Source: Pseudogracilibacillus auburnensis
Lineage (GTDB): Bacteria > Bacillota > Bacilli > Bacillales > Amphibacillaceae
NCBI RefSeq assembly: GCF_003201975.1
Contig: NZ_QJJQ01000019.1
Location: 21,680-85,679, forward strand
Direction of reading: 5' to 3'
Length of the DNA stretch: 64,000 nt
Shown: piece by piece, positions 1 to 8,844 of the stretch
How positions within the stretch are numbered: the first letter of the stretch is position 1
How the letters are laid out: every line of letters begins with the position of its first letter
Position numbers and translations under genes: made by a program
The notes under the pieces: model-generated
Database searches by the model: none
What the model was told of the DNA's origin: nothing
Seen by the model: only the letters and a program-made list of their open reading frames with translations

Positions 1-2
1 GT

Positions 3-386
3 GTAGTTGATGGGCAAACGAATACATTTGTAAACACAGAGTCTAAAAAGTTTGATGAAGTACAAAAATATTTAACTGTTATTGGTGATACTCGTGTGGA
101 CGTAGGGTTCTTTGCTAACAAAGAATTTATGGATAGCTTAAATGATGAGACGAAGAAAATTGTGGAAGAAGGTATTAAAGCAGGAACAGACGCTGCTCGT
201 GAAGCTTCTAAAGAAATGAACGAAAAAGCTTTTGAAGAAATTAAAAATCGTGGCAATGTTGAAGTGTATGAATTAACAGATGAAGAAAGAGAAGCTTTTG
301 TTAAAGTATGGGAGCCAGTTTATGAAAAATATGCTCCAGTTATTGGTGAAGAGTATATCGAAGCCGCACAAAACGTAGGAAAATAA
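3..386 (+). CDS. dctP: TRAP transporter substrate-binding protein (DctP family), C-terminal part
   Basis: The reading frame is open from base 3 and runs off the left edge, so only about the last 127 residues are present. DctP proteins are extracytoplasmic binding proteins that deliver organic acids to a DctQ-DctM permease. The visible part has the family pattern: an F-D-E-V-Q-K-Y-L-T stretch, then the G-F-F-A-N-K-E-F core, then a long charged helix (residues E-E-G-I-K-A-G-T-D-A-A) and a short C-terminal helix. The order dctP-dctQ-dctM confirms the assignment. The substrate cannot be read from this fragment. The downstream amidase makes an amide-linked or carboxylate substrate possible, but that is inference. 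Confidence 0.85.
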   Translation, partial: VVDGQTNTFVNTESKKFDEVQKYLTVIGDTRVDVGFFANKEFMDSLNDETKKIVEEGIKAGTDAAREASKEMNEKAFEEIKNRGNVEVYELTDEEREAFVKVWEPVYEKYAPVIGEEYIEAAQNVGK

Positions 387-407
387 ATTTGATAAATAAT
401 TGTTGGC

Positions 408-443
408 ATAATAATATTGCAGCGCTTGCTGTAATATTATTAT
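408..443 (+). terminator. Intercistronic hairpin between dctP and dctQ
   Basis: A near-perfect 16-bp inverted repeat (AATAATATTGCAGC, loop gctt, GCTGTAATATTATT, one mismatch) is followed by a short T-rich stretch. It lies 22 bases after the dctP stop and 28 bases before dctQ. In binding-protein transporters such hairpins usually let the binding-protein message accumulate above the permease message, by partial termination or 3' end protection. That role is inferred here. Confidence 0.6.
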
Positions 444-471
444 TTTCTAACAATAAGTAAGGTGTGAGAAA

Positions 472-990
472 ATGAAAAATAAACTTTTTACTTTTTTAGA
501 AGGTATAGAAGAGTTTGTCGCATCGTTCTTTTTTATCGGTGGATCCATCATAAGTTTATATGGAGTATTTATGCGTTACATTGTGAATAGTCCTGTAACT
601 TGGACCACTGAAATATTCGAAACATTTATGGTCTTTGCTATTTTTATCGGATTTGGTATGGCTTTAAAAGATAACCAACATATTGCTGTTGATTTATTGT
701 ATGAAAAATTGCCTTCAATCGCCAAAAAAATAGTTGATGTTATAGCAAATTCGTTAGGTCTTGGATTCAGTGTTTTTCTAACAGTGATGGGTGTTGAAAT
801 GGTATCTGTTGCTCATCAGCAAGGCGGAATTACGATTGATGTTGGAGTGCCTCTTTGGCTAACCTATTTAGCAATGCCTATTGGTATGGGCTTATTGTCA
901 TTTTACTTTTTATTAAAATTAATTAATATTTTTCGTCATTGGAATAAAGAGGAAAAGACGCAAGAAACAAATATCGAGGAGTTATTTTAG
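472..990 (+). CDS. dctQ: TRAP transporter small permease (DctQ family)
   Basis: This 172-residue membrane protein is the small permease subunit of a tripartite TRAP transporter. It has the four expected membrane segments (roughly residues 13-35, 50-68, 90-110 and 125-150). The W-x-x-E-I-F-E-T-F motif near residue 45 and a G-M-A-L-K-D-N-Q-H-I motif near residue 65 are typical of DctQ. An SD sequence (AAGGTG) lies upstream of the ATG. It works with the DctM protein encoded 17 bases downstream and the upstream DctP. Confidence 0.9.
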   Translation: MKNKLFTFLEGIEEFVASFFFIGGSIISLYGVFMRYIVNSPVTWTTEIFETFMVFAIFIGFGMALKDNQHIAVDLLYEKLPSIAKKIVDVIANSLGLGFSVFLTVMGVEMVSVAHQQGGITIDVGVPLWLTYLAMPIGMGLLSFYFLLKLINIFRHWNKEEKTQETNIEELF

Positions 991-1007
991 AAAAGGGGGG
1001 ATAATGA

Positions 1008-2276
1008 TTGGATGCTACAATAGTATTACTCGTATCGTTCGTCATTCTCTGTTTACTTCGAGTACCGATTGCGGTCAGTTTAGGATTATCTAGTATTTTT
1101 GCACTAAGTATGATAGATTTTACCATGTATCCAGTAATTCATAAAATGTATGTTGCATCAAGTGGATCAGCGTTAATGGCCATTCCTGGATTTGTATTCG
1201 CTGGAATTATTATGGCTAGAGGTGGCATTTCCTTTCACTTAATTGAAGCAATTAAATCTTGGATTGGTCATGTAAGTGGTGGGTTGGCTATCGTTACTAT
1301 TTTGGCATGTATGCTTTTTGCAGCTATTTCAGGGTCGAGCCCTGCAACTGCAGCAGCAATCGGTGGGATCATGATTCCTTCGATGGTGGAAGCTGGCTAT
1401 AGTAAACGTTATTCGATGGGATTAGTTGCAGCAGCAGGAACATTAGGGATTTTACTTCCTCCATCGATTCCTTTAATTATTTATGGGGTTGTGTCTGAGC
1501 AATCAATCGGTGACTTATTTATGGCTGGAGTGATTCCAGGAATTTTACTCGGAGTTATATTAATTATTTTTGCGATTGTCAATGCTCGTATCCACAAATA
1601 TGGACGTTTACCGAAGCAAAATATGAAAGAAAGATTACAAAAAACACGTAAGGCATTATGGGGCTTTATTTTACCTGTGTTAATTCTTGGAGGAATCTAT
1701 TCCGGAGCAATGACACCTACGGAGGCTTCATTTGTTGCCGCCTTTTATGCATTTATCATCTCTATTTTTGTTTATAAAGAAATGACATTAGCGGTATTCC
1801 GTCGTATTATTAAAGAATCGATCAATATTACGGCGATGATCTTTTTAATTATCGCTTCAGCAACTATTTTTGGGATGTTTTTAACAGCGGAGCAAATTCC
1901 GCAAGATTTAGCACACTGGATCGAAGGTAGTGCAACGAGTAAATGGACATTTATTATTGGTGTTAATATTTTATTTTTTATTTTAGGAATGTTTTTAGAT
2001 TCAGTATCGATCATATTAATTACACTTCCGATATTATTACCAATTTTAATTTTATTTGATATTAATTTAATTCACTTTGCAATCATTATGACAATAAATA
2101 TGGAAATAGCGATGATTACACCGCCGGTCGGATTAAATTTATTCGTCGTTAGTGGAATAAGTAAGGAGAAGCTAGGCGAGGTTGTTTACGGGGTTTTACC
2201 ATTCTTTGGGCTAATTTTAATTGGTTTAATACTCGTTATTATTTTCCCACAAATCTCGTTATCTTTACTGAAATAA
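1008..2276 (+). CDS. dctM: TRAP transporter large permease (DctM family)
   Basis: The product of about 422 residues is the large, ion-coupled permease of the TRAP system, with about 12 hydrophobic segments. The motif A-A-I-S-G-S-S-P-A-T-A-A-A near residue 110 and G-I-L-L-P-P-S-I-P near residue 150 are hallmarks of DctM proteins. The second repeat has M-I-T-P-P-V-G-L-N near residue 370. It starts with TTG behind a strong AAAAGGGGGG ribosome binding site; an ATG four bases earlier is out of frame. It is in one operon with dctP and dctQ, and the amidase follows after 15 bases. Confidence 0.93.
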   Translation: MDATIVLLVSFVILCLLRVPIAVSLGLSSIFALSMIDFTMYPVIHKMYVASSGSALMAIPGFVFAGIIMARGGISFHLIEAIKSWIGHVSGGLAIVTILACMLFAAISGSSPATAAAIGGIMIPSMVEAGYSKRYSMGLVAAAGTLGILLPPSIPLIIYGVVSEQSIGDLFMAGVIPGILLGVILIIFAIVNARIHKYGRLPKQNMKERLQKTRKALWGFILPVLILGGIYSGAMTPTEASFVAAFYAFIISIFVYKEMTLAVFRRIIKESINITAMIFLIIASATIFGMFLTAEQIPQDLAHWIEGSATSKWTFIIGVNILFFILGMFLDSVSIILITLPILLPILILFDINLIHFAIIMTINMEIAMITPPVGLNLFVVSGISKEKLGEVVYGVLPFFGLILIGLILVIIFPQISLSLLK

Positions 2277-2291
2277 GAGGAGCGCTAATTT

Positions 2292-3734
2292 ATGGAAGAA
2301 ACTAACCAAATAGTATCTCATAGTTTAAAAGAAATCGGGGAATTAATTAGAAAAAAAGTAATTTCACCTGTCGAACTGATAGAACAGACGTTCAAGCGAA
2401 TGGATGAAATTGATCCACATATAAATGCTTTTATTACAGTGGATAAGGAACAAATTATGCAAGATGCCAAGCGTGCAGAAAAAGAAATCAATGAAGGAAA
2501 CTATAAAGGCCCTTTACATGGTATTCCGATTGGCCTTAAAGATATGATTTATACAAAAGAGACACGTACGACAATGGGATCAGAAATTTTTGATCAATTT
2601 ATTCCTGAAGAAGATGCATTTGTCGTACAGAAATTAAAAGAAGCAGGCGCGATTATTACAGGAAAACAAAATACACATCAGTTTGCTTATGGCCCAACTG
2701 GGGATCGATCATTTTATGGACCGGTTCGCAATCCATATGATACAACAAAAATGACTGGAGGCTCAAGTAGTGGCTCAGCCGCAGCTGTTGCTACTGGAAT
2801 GAACTTTGGTGCACTTGGCACAGATACAGGTGGTTCTGTGCGTATACCAGCATCTTTTTGTGGAATTGTTGCAATGAAACCTACGTATGGACGAATTAGT
2901 AAAAATAGTATCTTCCCACTTTCTTGGAATTTGGATCATGTTGGACCAATGACCCGTACAGTGGAAGATAATGTGCTCTTGTTGAATGCAATACAAGGAT
3001 ATGATATTAATGATCCGAACGCAATTAAAGTCGATTCGGAAGACTTTTCACAAGGATTAAAAGACGGAATTAAAGGGATTAAAATAGGCATTCCACGTGC
3101 ATTTTTCTATGAACATGTTCATCCCGAAATCACGGCAAATGTAAATAAACAAATTGAAACGTTAAAAGAGTTAGGTGCCATTGTTCAGGATGTATCGATT
3201 CAAGATATAGCTCAATATTACGATGCACAACGTACGATTCTTTGTAGTGATGCGTATGCACTTCATAAAGACCGCTTAGAACAGTATCCAGATAATTGGG
3301 ATGATGAAGTAAAGGAAAGACTTTACACTGCCGTTGATGTGATGGGGTATGAGTATTCACATGCGCTTCAAACAAGACAATTAATTAAACGTAGATTTGA
3401 AGAGACATTAGAGGAAGTTGATGTGCTGTTAACACCGACCGTTCCGATTTTACCTATTAACATTGATAGTCGACATGTCGATATTGATAAATATAATGAG
3501 GAACATATTCGTTGGTCGATTTTAAAATTAACATCTCCAACGAATTTAACTGGGCTGCCGAGTCTTTCGGTTCCAAGTGGATTTTCACAAGCGGGGTTAC
3601 CGATCGGCGTTCAGTTCATTGGTAGAGATTTTTCAGAAGCATTTTTATACAGGGTAGGATATGCATTAGAACAAGCATTGAAGATCCCAACCTTTAAACA
3701 GGATATTAATATGACGCATAAAGTGACAAGATAA
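2292..3734 (+). CDS. Amidase-signature family hydrolase (GatA-like)
   Basis: A 480-residue amidase-signature enzyme, the usual family length. The Ser-cisSer-Lys triad is visible: Lys in G-L-K-D-M near residue 83, the cis-Ser in G-G-S-S-S-G-S near residue 158, and the nucleophile Ser in D-T-G-G-S-V-R near residue 181. It lies 15 bases after dctM behind a GAGG-type ribosome binding site, so it belongs to the TRAP operon. No gatC or gatB is near, which argues against a tRNA amidotransferase and for a catabolic amidase acting on the imported compound. The exact substrate is unknown. It is a paralogue of the amidase at about 21 kb. Confidence 0.85.
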   Translation: MEETNQIVSHSLKEIGELIRKKVISPVELIEQTFKRMDEIDPHINAFITVDKEQIMQDAKRAEKEINEGNYKGPLHGIPIGLKDMIYTKETRTTMGSEIFDQFIPEEDAFVVQKLKEAGAIITGKQNTHQFAYGPTGDRSFYGPVRNPYDTTKMTGGSSSGSAAAVATGMNFGALGTDTGGSVRIPASFCGIVAMKPTYGRISKNSIFPLSWNLDHVGPMTRTVEDNVLLLNAIQGYDINDPNAIKVDSEDFSQGLKDGIKGIKIGIPRAFFYEHVHPEITANVNKQIETLKELGAIVQDVSIQDIAQYYDAQRTILCSDAYALHKDRLEQYPDNWDDEVKERLYTAVDVMGYEYSHALQTRQLIKRRFEETLEEVDVLLTPTVPILPINIDSRHVDIDKYNEEHIRWSILKLTSPTNLTGLPSLSVPSGFSQAGLPIGVQFIGRDFSEAFLYRVGYALEQALKIPTFKQDINMTHKVTR

Positions 3735-3739
3735 AAAAA

Positions 3740-3770
3740 CAGGGGCTGTTTGATAAGCCTCTGCTTTTTT
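3740..3770 (+). terminator. Rho-independent terminator after the TRAP-amidase operon
   Basis: CAGGGGCT and AGCCTCTG form an 8-bp stem with one G-T pair, followed by a run of six T. An A run on the left side lets it also work for the convergent DUF3021 gene, whose stop overlaps it. Confidence 0.8.
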
Positions 3771-4179
3771 ACTTTTTCTTCTTTAATGTGTTATTTAAAG
3801 ATGCTTCCACCTTTTTATAATAAGCTTGAAATCCGGACCAAAATAAAATGTATACGATGATAAATAAGATGAAAGTGAGAACAATTGCTATTGGGGTAAA
3901 CATCACCCATCCAATTGGAATAGCGATGGCAAAGTAAACGGTACTCGATAAGAGAAAATGAATTACTATCTTTTTTAATGGGCTCCAATCTTCACGTTCA
4001 AGGATAAAGGATGCAAGACCAAAATACATACCAAGTATCATGCTTGCCAACATATATAGCCAAATGATCGAAACATCTGGGTTCATATCATACAGCATTA
4101 ATACAGTAAGAGCTAGAAAGGTAAAGATTCCACCCCAAGCAACTCCACTCATCAATCTTTTAAGTACTTCAATTATCAT
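3769..4179 (-). CDS. DUF3021 family membrane protein
   Basis: A protein of about 136 residues with four predicted membrane segments and a basic C-terminus (Lys-rich last residues). The start was set at the ATG at 4179, because GGGAGG lies 8 bases before it; an in-frame start at 4215 has no such site. The start overlaps the end of the LytTR gene by 11 bases, suggesting translational coupling. DUF3021 proteins are usually encoded directly after a small LytTR regulator and are thought to act as its membrane partner. The biochemical function is not established. Confidence 0.8.
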   Translation of the reverse strand: MIIEVLKRLMSGVAWGGIFTFLALTVLMLYDMNPDVSIIWLYMLASMILGMYFGLASFILEREDWSPLKKIVIHFLLSSTVYFAIAIPIGWVMFTPIAIVLTFILFIIVYILFWSGFQAYYKKVEASLNNTLKKKK

Positions 4180-4630
4180 GGTCAGTGCCTCCCATCGCGA
4201 GTTTTTCCTTGACACTTGTTACATATTTACGTGTAATATACTCCTTATTTCCTGATGTAAAATAGACGCATAAATTTCCATTAAACGAAAGTTCAAATCG
4301 TTGGATTCGGTTAATATTCCCAATAACCGATTTAGAAAAGCGCATAAAATGATGGGATGCTAACATATTTTCAATTTCATACAATTTCATTCTAATTTCT
4401 AAACGTCTATTTTGTAAGGCTGCATACACTTTTCGGTTTTCAGCGTAAATAAAATCAATTTCTTTTGGGTTTAGGAGTATTGTTTGATCTTCATCCACTC
4501 CAAACAATCGTTTCGGCGTCTCTTTTTTTATTAAGGTTAACAGATGCTCGAGTTCATCTGTCCATTTATCTGTTTGGATCGTAATGGAAGTTCCTTCATG
4601 TTCTTCATCGATATCGATATTTACTTTCAT
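4169..4630 (-). CDS. LytTR-domain DNA-binding regulator
   Basis: A protein of 153 residues with a short N-terminal region and a C-terminal LytTR domain (about residues 45-145). The typical features are I-D-F-I-Y-A-E-N-R-K-V-Y, H-H-F-M-R-F-S-K-S and I-N-R-I-Q-R-F. There is no receiver domain, so it is not a normal response regulator. It is the third gene of a four-gene operon: ABC ATPase, ABC permease, LytTR, DUF3021. In the family such proteins control their own operon, often with a linked membrane protein as input. The target sites were not identified. Confidence 0.88.
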   Translation of the reverse strand: MKVNIDIDEEHEGTSITIQTDKWTDELEHLLTLIKKETPKRLFGVDEDQTILLNPKEIDFIYAENRKVYAALQNRRLEIRMKLYEIENMLASHHFMRFSKSVIGNINRIQRFELSFNGNLCVYFTSGNKEYITRKYVTSVKEKLAMGGTDHDN

Positions 4631-4652
4631 TCTACTCCTCCATTATGAAGTA

Positions 4653-5399
4653 CTAATTTTTGGCTCGTTTTAAGAAATTAGGGTATGTTACTAAGGCTAT
4701 GATAAAACCAACACATCCAATACTAAGTAAAACAAGGGCCGCTACTAGAAAATTAGAATGGCTTAATGTTCCTGTCATCGCATCTTTAAATGCCTTATGT
4801 GCCCAAAATTGTGGAGTAAACTTTCCGATTTTTTGAAAGAGGGTTGGCATATGCTCAAGAGGCATCCATAGCCCTCCTAGTAACGCTCCACCTAATGCGA
4901 CTACTTGAGTAATAGCGACGCCCATATTTCCAGTTGGGATTAGTAATGAAATGGCCAGGCCCATCCCTGTTATACAAAGAGTGAGTATGATTGCTAAAAG
5001 GCTTAGTAAGACAGGTTGGTCTATTGGAATATTATAAACGATTTTACCAAATGTAAGTAGTACGATGATTTGAATCATCACAATGACCATGTAAGGTGTC
5101 CATTTTCCCATTAAGTAAGCGTAGGGGGAGAGTGGGGTACTTGCTAAACGAGCGACCATTCCTTTATTCCGATCTTCTATAAAAGAAAATCCCATTGAGA
5201 TAATAATGAAAAAGACAAACATAACTGTATATCCTGGTACGATAGAAATAATAACATATTCCTTATCCGCACCTTCTGTACCAGCAGTAAAGATAGAAAT
5301 AAACAGCACGGTAAAAATGATCGGTAAAATAAATGTCCAAAAATACAATCCTTTATCTTGTAAATTTTTTATCATCTCGACTTTAAATACGGCTTTCAT
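4653..5399 (-). CDS. ABC-2 type transporter permease
   Basis: A membrane protein of about 248 residues with six hydrophobic segments and the ABC-2 pattern: a long cytoplasmic N-terminal helix, an F-I-E-D-R-N-K-G-M motif near residue 85, and G-G-L-W-M-P-L-E-H-M near residue 185. The ATG at 5399 was chosen because GAGGAGG precedes it by 8 bases. The partner ATPase is encoded 47 bases upstream. It probably exports a drug, peptide or lipid; the substrate cannot be told from sequence. Confidence 0.88.
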   Translation of the reverse strand: MKAVFKVEMIKNLQDKGLYFWTFILPIIFTVLFISIFTAGTEGADKEYVIISIVPGYTVMFVFFIIISMGFSFIEDRNKGMVARLASTPLSPYAYLMGKWTPYMVIVMIQIIVLLTFGKIVYNIPIDQPVLLSLLAIILTLCITGMGLAISLLIPTGNMGVAITQVVALGGALLGGLWMPLEHMPTLFQKIGKFTPQFWAHKAFKDAMTGTLSHSNFLVAALVLLSIGCVGFIIALVTYPNFLKRAKN

Positions 5400-5446
5400 T
5401 TTTTCTTCCTCCTCGAATTTATTCACTACAAAACAGGTGTATCACG

Positions 5447-6349
5447 TTATGCACGGAGTTCGCTACCTGTTAATGTAAAAAATACATCTTCTAGTTTAGG
5501 TTGCAATAGTTCAAACTGATCTAGGACAACACTATTTTTTTTACTTAATTGCAAGATTTTTTCCATCGCTTGCATTGGATTTCTTGTCGTCAATATATAT
5601 CCTTTTTTATGTTCTGTTATAGTACCAAGGTGCTCAATTTCTTGAATGTATTTACTACAACGATCACCTGAAAAGTATACGGATGGGATCGCATGTTTTT
5701 TTAATAATACGTCCATATTGTTATGTTCGATTATTTTCCCATGATCAATAAAGGCAATATCATCACAAATTTTTTCAACTTCTTCAATATAATGGCTCGA
5801 ATATATAATCGTCCGGTTTTCCTGTTTCATTTCGTTCATCATATTTAAAATGTATTGCCGCGACTGCGGGTCAATTCCGACAGTTGGTTCATCCATCATA
5901 ATTAACTCTGGCTCTTTCATTAGAGCACAGCCAATATTAAGCCGTCTTTTCATCCCACCTGAAAATGTTTTCACCTTATCTTTTTTCCGGTCTGATAATC
6001 CAATATAAGAAAGCACTTCATCGGCACGTTCATGTAATTCTTTGCCTGTTAACCGATACATTTTTCCGAAGAAATATAAGTTTTCTAGAGCGGAAACGTT
6101 TTCTTCTAAACAAACTTCTTGGGGGACATAGCCAATCTTCTGTTTTTGGTTAGCTCCTAGACTTTTTCCGAATGTTATCGTCCCTTCATATTGTTGAATA
6201 ATCCCGACAATGATTTTAATTAATGTAGACTTTCCTGCTCCATTAGGACCGACTAAACCGAAACAGCTTCCCTTTTCTATATTGAATGAAATATTTTGTA
6301 ATGCCTTAGTAGATCCATAGTTTTTACTCATATTTTTAATGGATAACAA
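5447..6349 (-). CDS. ABC transporter ATP-binding protein
   Basis: A protein of about 300 residues with Walker A (G-P-N-G-A-G-K-S-T), the signature motif (F-S-G-G-M-K-R-R), Walker B (L-I-M-M-D-E-P) and the H-loop (S-S-H-Y), and an extra C-terminal domain as in DrrA-type exporters. The frame stays open upstream to 6523, but that stretch has no similarity to the family. A TTG at 6349 with AAGGTGG about 8 bases before it gives the normal family N-terminus, so this start was chosen. First gene of the LytTR-DUF3021 operon. Confidence 0.88.
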   Translation of the reverse strand: MLSIKNMSKNYGSTKALQNISFNIEKGSCFGLVGPNGAGKSTLIKIIVGIIQQYEGTITFGKSLGANQKQKIGYVPQEVCLEENVSALENLYFFGKMYRLTGKELHERADEVLSYIGLSDRKKDKVKTFSGGMKRRLNIGCALMKEPELIMMDEPTVGIDPQSRQYILNMMNEMKQENRTIIYSSHYIEEVEKICDDIAFIDHGKIIEHNNMDVLLKKHAIPSVYFSGDRCSKYIQEIEHLGTITEHKKGYILTTRNPMQAMEKILQLSKKNSVVLDQFELLQPKLEDVFFTLTGSELRA

Positions 6350-6549
6350 TATAACCACCACCTTATTTGATGGCTTTATCATAAAGGAGATAGATCCCTT
6401 TTTGTGGCTGAATGGAATAACATGAAGGTTCCAATGTTCAACATGGTAGGAAAAGTGTTTGAAATTTTTAATTAGGAAAATAATGAGAGTGAATGATGGT
6501 AAACTTAATATAGATTTGATCAAAACGCTGATGGAGAAGGGGAGATAGA

Positions 6550-7278
6550 ATGTTTAAACAAATAGATCAAAAAAAAGCGTTACTTGATACAAAACGTCCT
6601 TTATCAAAACATACAGTAAAAAGTTTACACGAAAAGTTATTGCTTGAATGGACATACAATTCTAACGCAATAGAGGGGAATACATTAACAATCAATGAAA
6701 TGAAAGTAGTGCTAGAAGGTATTACTGTTGGTGGGAAAACGATGCGGGAACATTTAGAGGTTATTAACCACCGTGATGCGATTCTCTATGTGGAAGAAAT
6801 TGTCGCAAAGGGTGAATCTGTATCAGAATGGCAAATTAAAAACATACAACGACTTATTTTAAAAGGGATTCACGATAGGTATGCAGATGTTTACCGGGAC
6901 CAACAAGTATTTATCTCAGGCGCCAATCATATACCACCAGACCCATTTCGGATAAATGAACAGATGGATAATTTAATGGAGTGGTACGAAAAAGAAGCAA
7001 AACTGTTACATCCTATCATTCGTGGAGCAATGTTGCATGCCATATTTGTTGGGATTCATCCTTTTATAGATGGCAATGGACGTACAGCACGTTTGTTATT
7101 AAATTTGGAACTGATGAAAGAAGGTTTTCCACCGATTGTAGTTAAAGTAGAAAATCGATTAAATTATTATGAAGCTTTGGATAAAGCAAATACCGCAAAA
7201 GAGTATGATGATTTTATTCGGTTGATAGCCGCGGAAGTCGAGGTATCTTTAGACCTGTATTTACATGCAATGAATTAA
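6550..7278 (+). CDS. Fic family protein (AMP transferase type, self-inhibited class)
   Basis: A 242-residue Fic-domain protein. The catalytic motif H-P-F-I-D-G-N-G-R is at residues 170-178 and complete. Fic proteins with it usually transfer AMP from ATP to a hydroxyl group of a target protein. An N-terminal helix carries S-N-A-I-E-G-N at residues 38-44, matching the inhibitory motif (S/T)xxxE(G/N), so the glutamate at about residue 42 should block ATP binding within the same chain (class II). No antitoxin gene is needed and none is next to it. The gene stands alone, divergent from the ABC operon. The target is unknown. Confidence 0.9.
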   Translation: MFKQIDQKKALLDTKRPLSKHTVKSLHEKLLLEWTYNSNAIEGNTLTINEMKVVLEGITVGGKTMREHLEVINHRDAILYVEEIVAKGESVSEWQIKNIQRLILKGIHDRYADVYRDQQVFISGANHIPPDPFRINEQMDNLMEWYEKEAKLLHPIIRGAMLHAIFVGIHPFIDGNGRTARLLLNLELMKEGFPPIVVKVENRLNYYEALDKANTAKEYDDFIRLIAAEVEVSLDLYLHAMN

Positions 7279-7442
7279 AGGTATGGATACCAATTCATTT
7301 TAAAGGGGGCAATCGTTACGTTTTAGGGGAGAAACATATATATTAATCTGATTGATGAATTAGCTATAATACTTAACATCAAGTCCATTAAAAAATTATT
7401 TTAACATACCATTCAAGCACATAGTGGAAGCCCATTAGTATG

Positions 7443-7466
7443 AAAAAACGCCCAGAAACCTGAGCG
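7443..7466 (-). terminator. Terminator after the DJ-1/PfpI gene
   Basis: On the minus strand CGCTCAG and CTGGGCG pair (one T-G pair) around a short loop and are followed by six T. Confidence 0.7.
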
Positions 7467-7475
7467 CAAATCTCG

Positions 7476-8006
7476 TTATTCAGCTAACTTATCAGCAAAA
7501 ACTTTTACATATGGTGGTAAATCGGGTGGACGACGGCTTGAAACAAGGTGACCATCAACAACGACCGCTTCATCTACCCAAGTTGCACCTGCATTTGTCA
7601 TATCATCTTTAATCCCAGGTGTGCTTGTTACTTTTTTGCCTTGTAAAATATTGGCTGAAATAAGTACCCAACCTGCATGGCAAATTTGACCGATTGGCTT
7701 TTTCGCTTCATCCATCACTTGGATAAACTTAAGCACCTCAGGATAACGACGTAATTTATCTGGTGCCCAACCACCTGGAACGAGAATAGCATCGTAATCT
7801 TCCGCATTTATATCTGTGAACGCGTAATCCGTTTTTGCTGGAACACCATATTTCCCGTTGTATGTAACGCCAGCCTCAGGTCCGACTAAATCAACTTGTG
7901 CTCCTTCTTCCCGTAAGCGGTAAACAGGGTACCAATGCTCCAAATCTTCAAATTCATGATCGACCAGAGCGATAACCTTTTTATCTTTTAAACGCATTTT
8001 ATCCAT
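7476..8006 (-). CDS. DJ-1/PfpI family protein (type 1 glutamine amidotransferase fold)
   Basis: A 176-residue protein of the DJ-1/PfpI superfamily. The nucleophile elbow G-Q-I-C-H-A-G-W is near residue 108; the conserved acidic residue is in D-H-E-F-E-D-L-E near residue 17. The Cys-His pair matches PfpI/YraA-type proteins, reported as deglycases or proteases involved in stress protection. A second ATG nine bases downstream is almost equally well placed relative to the ribosome binding site. The gene stands alone behind the terminator of the nos genes. Confidence 0.85.
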   Translation of the reverse strand: MDKMRLKDKKVIALVDHEFEDLEHWYPVYRLREEGAQVDLVGPEAGVTYNGKYGVPAKTDYAFTDINAEDYDAILVPGGWAPDKLRRYPEVLKFIQVMDEAKKPIGQICHAGWVLISANILQGKKVTSTPGIKDDMTNAGATWVDEAVVVDGHLVSSRRPPDLPPYVKVFADKLAE

Positions 8007-8068
8007 CCTTTCCTTTTCGTCCTTCTTTTAGTGTATCAGAAAAAATGGATCTGTCCCAAAGGAAGATG

Positions 8069-8100
8069 AAAAAAAGCCCCCTCACTAAAGTAGTGGGAGA
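8069..8100 (-). terminator. Terminator of the nirK-nosDLYF operon
   Basis: On the minus strand CCCACTA and TAGTGAGG form an imperfect stem, followed after a G-rich step by a run of seven T. It lies just after the nosF stop. Confidence 0.7.
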
Positions 8101-8111
8101 CTATCCATCTG

Positions 8112-8843
8112 CTAATCTTTCTTTTCTACCTGCTTAGGCTTTTCTTCTTGTAAAATGTTTAAAAACACTTCTTCTAAATTCATGCAATTTTGTCTTTTAT
8201 ATATTTGTTGTATACTACCATCTTCTTTCACAATACCTTCAAATAGAATAATAACCCGATCAGAAATTTCAATTACGTCTCGCATGATATGACTACTCAA
8301 AACAATCGTTTTTCCTGCTTGTTTTAATTCATTGATAATTTTTTTAAATTCAATGACCCAATATGGATCTAGGCCGTTTGTCGGTTCGTCAAAAATATAC
8401 ACATCGACATCGGCAAGTAATGCTTGTGCTAGGTTAACTCGTTGCGACATCCCTTTTGAAAAGGAACTAACTCTTAGGTTACGTACTTCCCATAATCCAA
8501 CCCTTTTTAAGATAGCGGTAATTTTGGTTTGTTTCACCCCTAAAAAATTCGCATAATAACGTAACACTTCAGTTGCTGTCAGTTCAGGGGAGAAATGCAT
8601 ATCATCTGGCATGAAACCAAATGACTTTTTCTTATTGACTGTGAATGTAAATGTTCCTGTTGAAGGCTTTTCGATACCGGTGATCAATTTTATTAATGTA
8701 CTTTTTCCAGCACCATTGCCACCACAAAGTACGACACATTCTCCATCATATATCGTTAAATTTGTTGGAACGAGCACTTGTTTTTTACCATATGTTTTTG
8801 ATAGGTTAACGATTTTTAAAACAGCTTTTTTTGTTGACATCAT
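8112..8843 (-). CDS. nosF: ABC transporter ATP-binding protein, NosF-like
   Basis: A 243-residue ATPase with Walker A (G-G-N-G-A-G-K-S-T), signature (F-S-K-G-M-S-Q-R), Walker B (V-Y-I-F-D-E-P) and H-loop (S-S-H). The F-S-K-G-M-x-Q-R signature is typical of NosF. NosF and NosY form a membrane ATPase that works with NosD and NosL in building copper centres outside the membrane. It is the last gene of the nirK-nosD-nosL-nosY-nosF operon and starts one base after nosY stops. Confidence 0.85.
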   Translation of the reverse strand: MMSTKKAVLKIVNLSKTYGKKQVLVPTNLTIYDGECVVLCGGNGAGKSTLIKLITGIEKPSTGTFTFTVNKKKSFGFMPDDMHFSPELTATEVLRYYANFLGVKQTKITAILKRVGLWEVRNLRVSSFSKGMSQRVNLAQALLADVDVYIFDEPTNGLDPYWVIEFKKIINELKQAGKTIVLSSHIMRDVIEISDRVIILFEGIVKEDGSIQQIYKRQNCMNLEEVFLNILQEEKPKQVEKKD

Positions 8844-8844
8844 T

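Noticed and set aside
2292..3734. GatA subunit of the tRNA amidotransferase
   Set aside because: No gatC or gatB is adjacent and the gene belongs to a TRAP operon, so a catabolic amidase is more likely.
6350..6523. N-terminal extension of the ABC ATPase by 58 codons
   Set aside because: It does not resemble the family, while a TTG at 6349 with a good AAGGTGG site gives the normal N-terminus.
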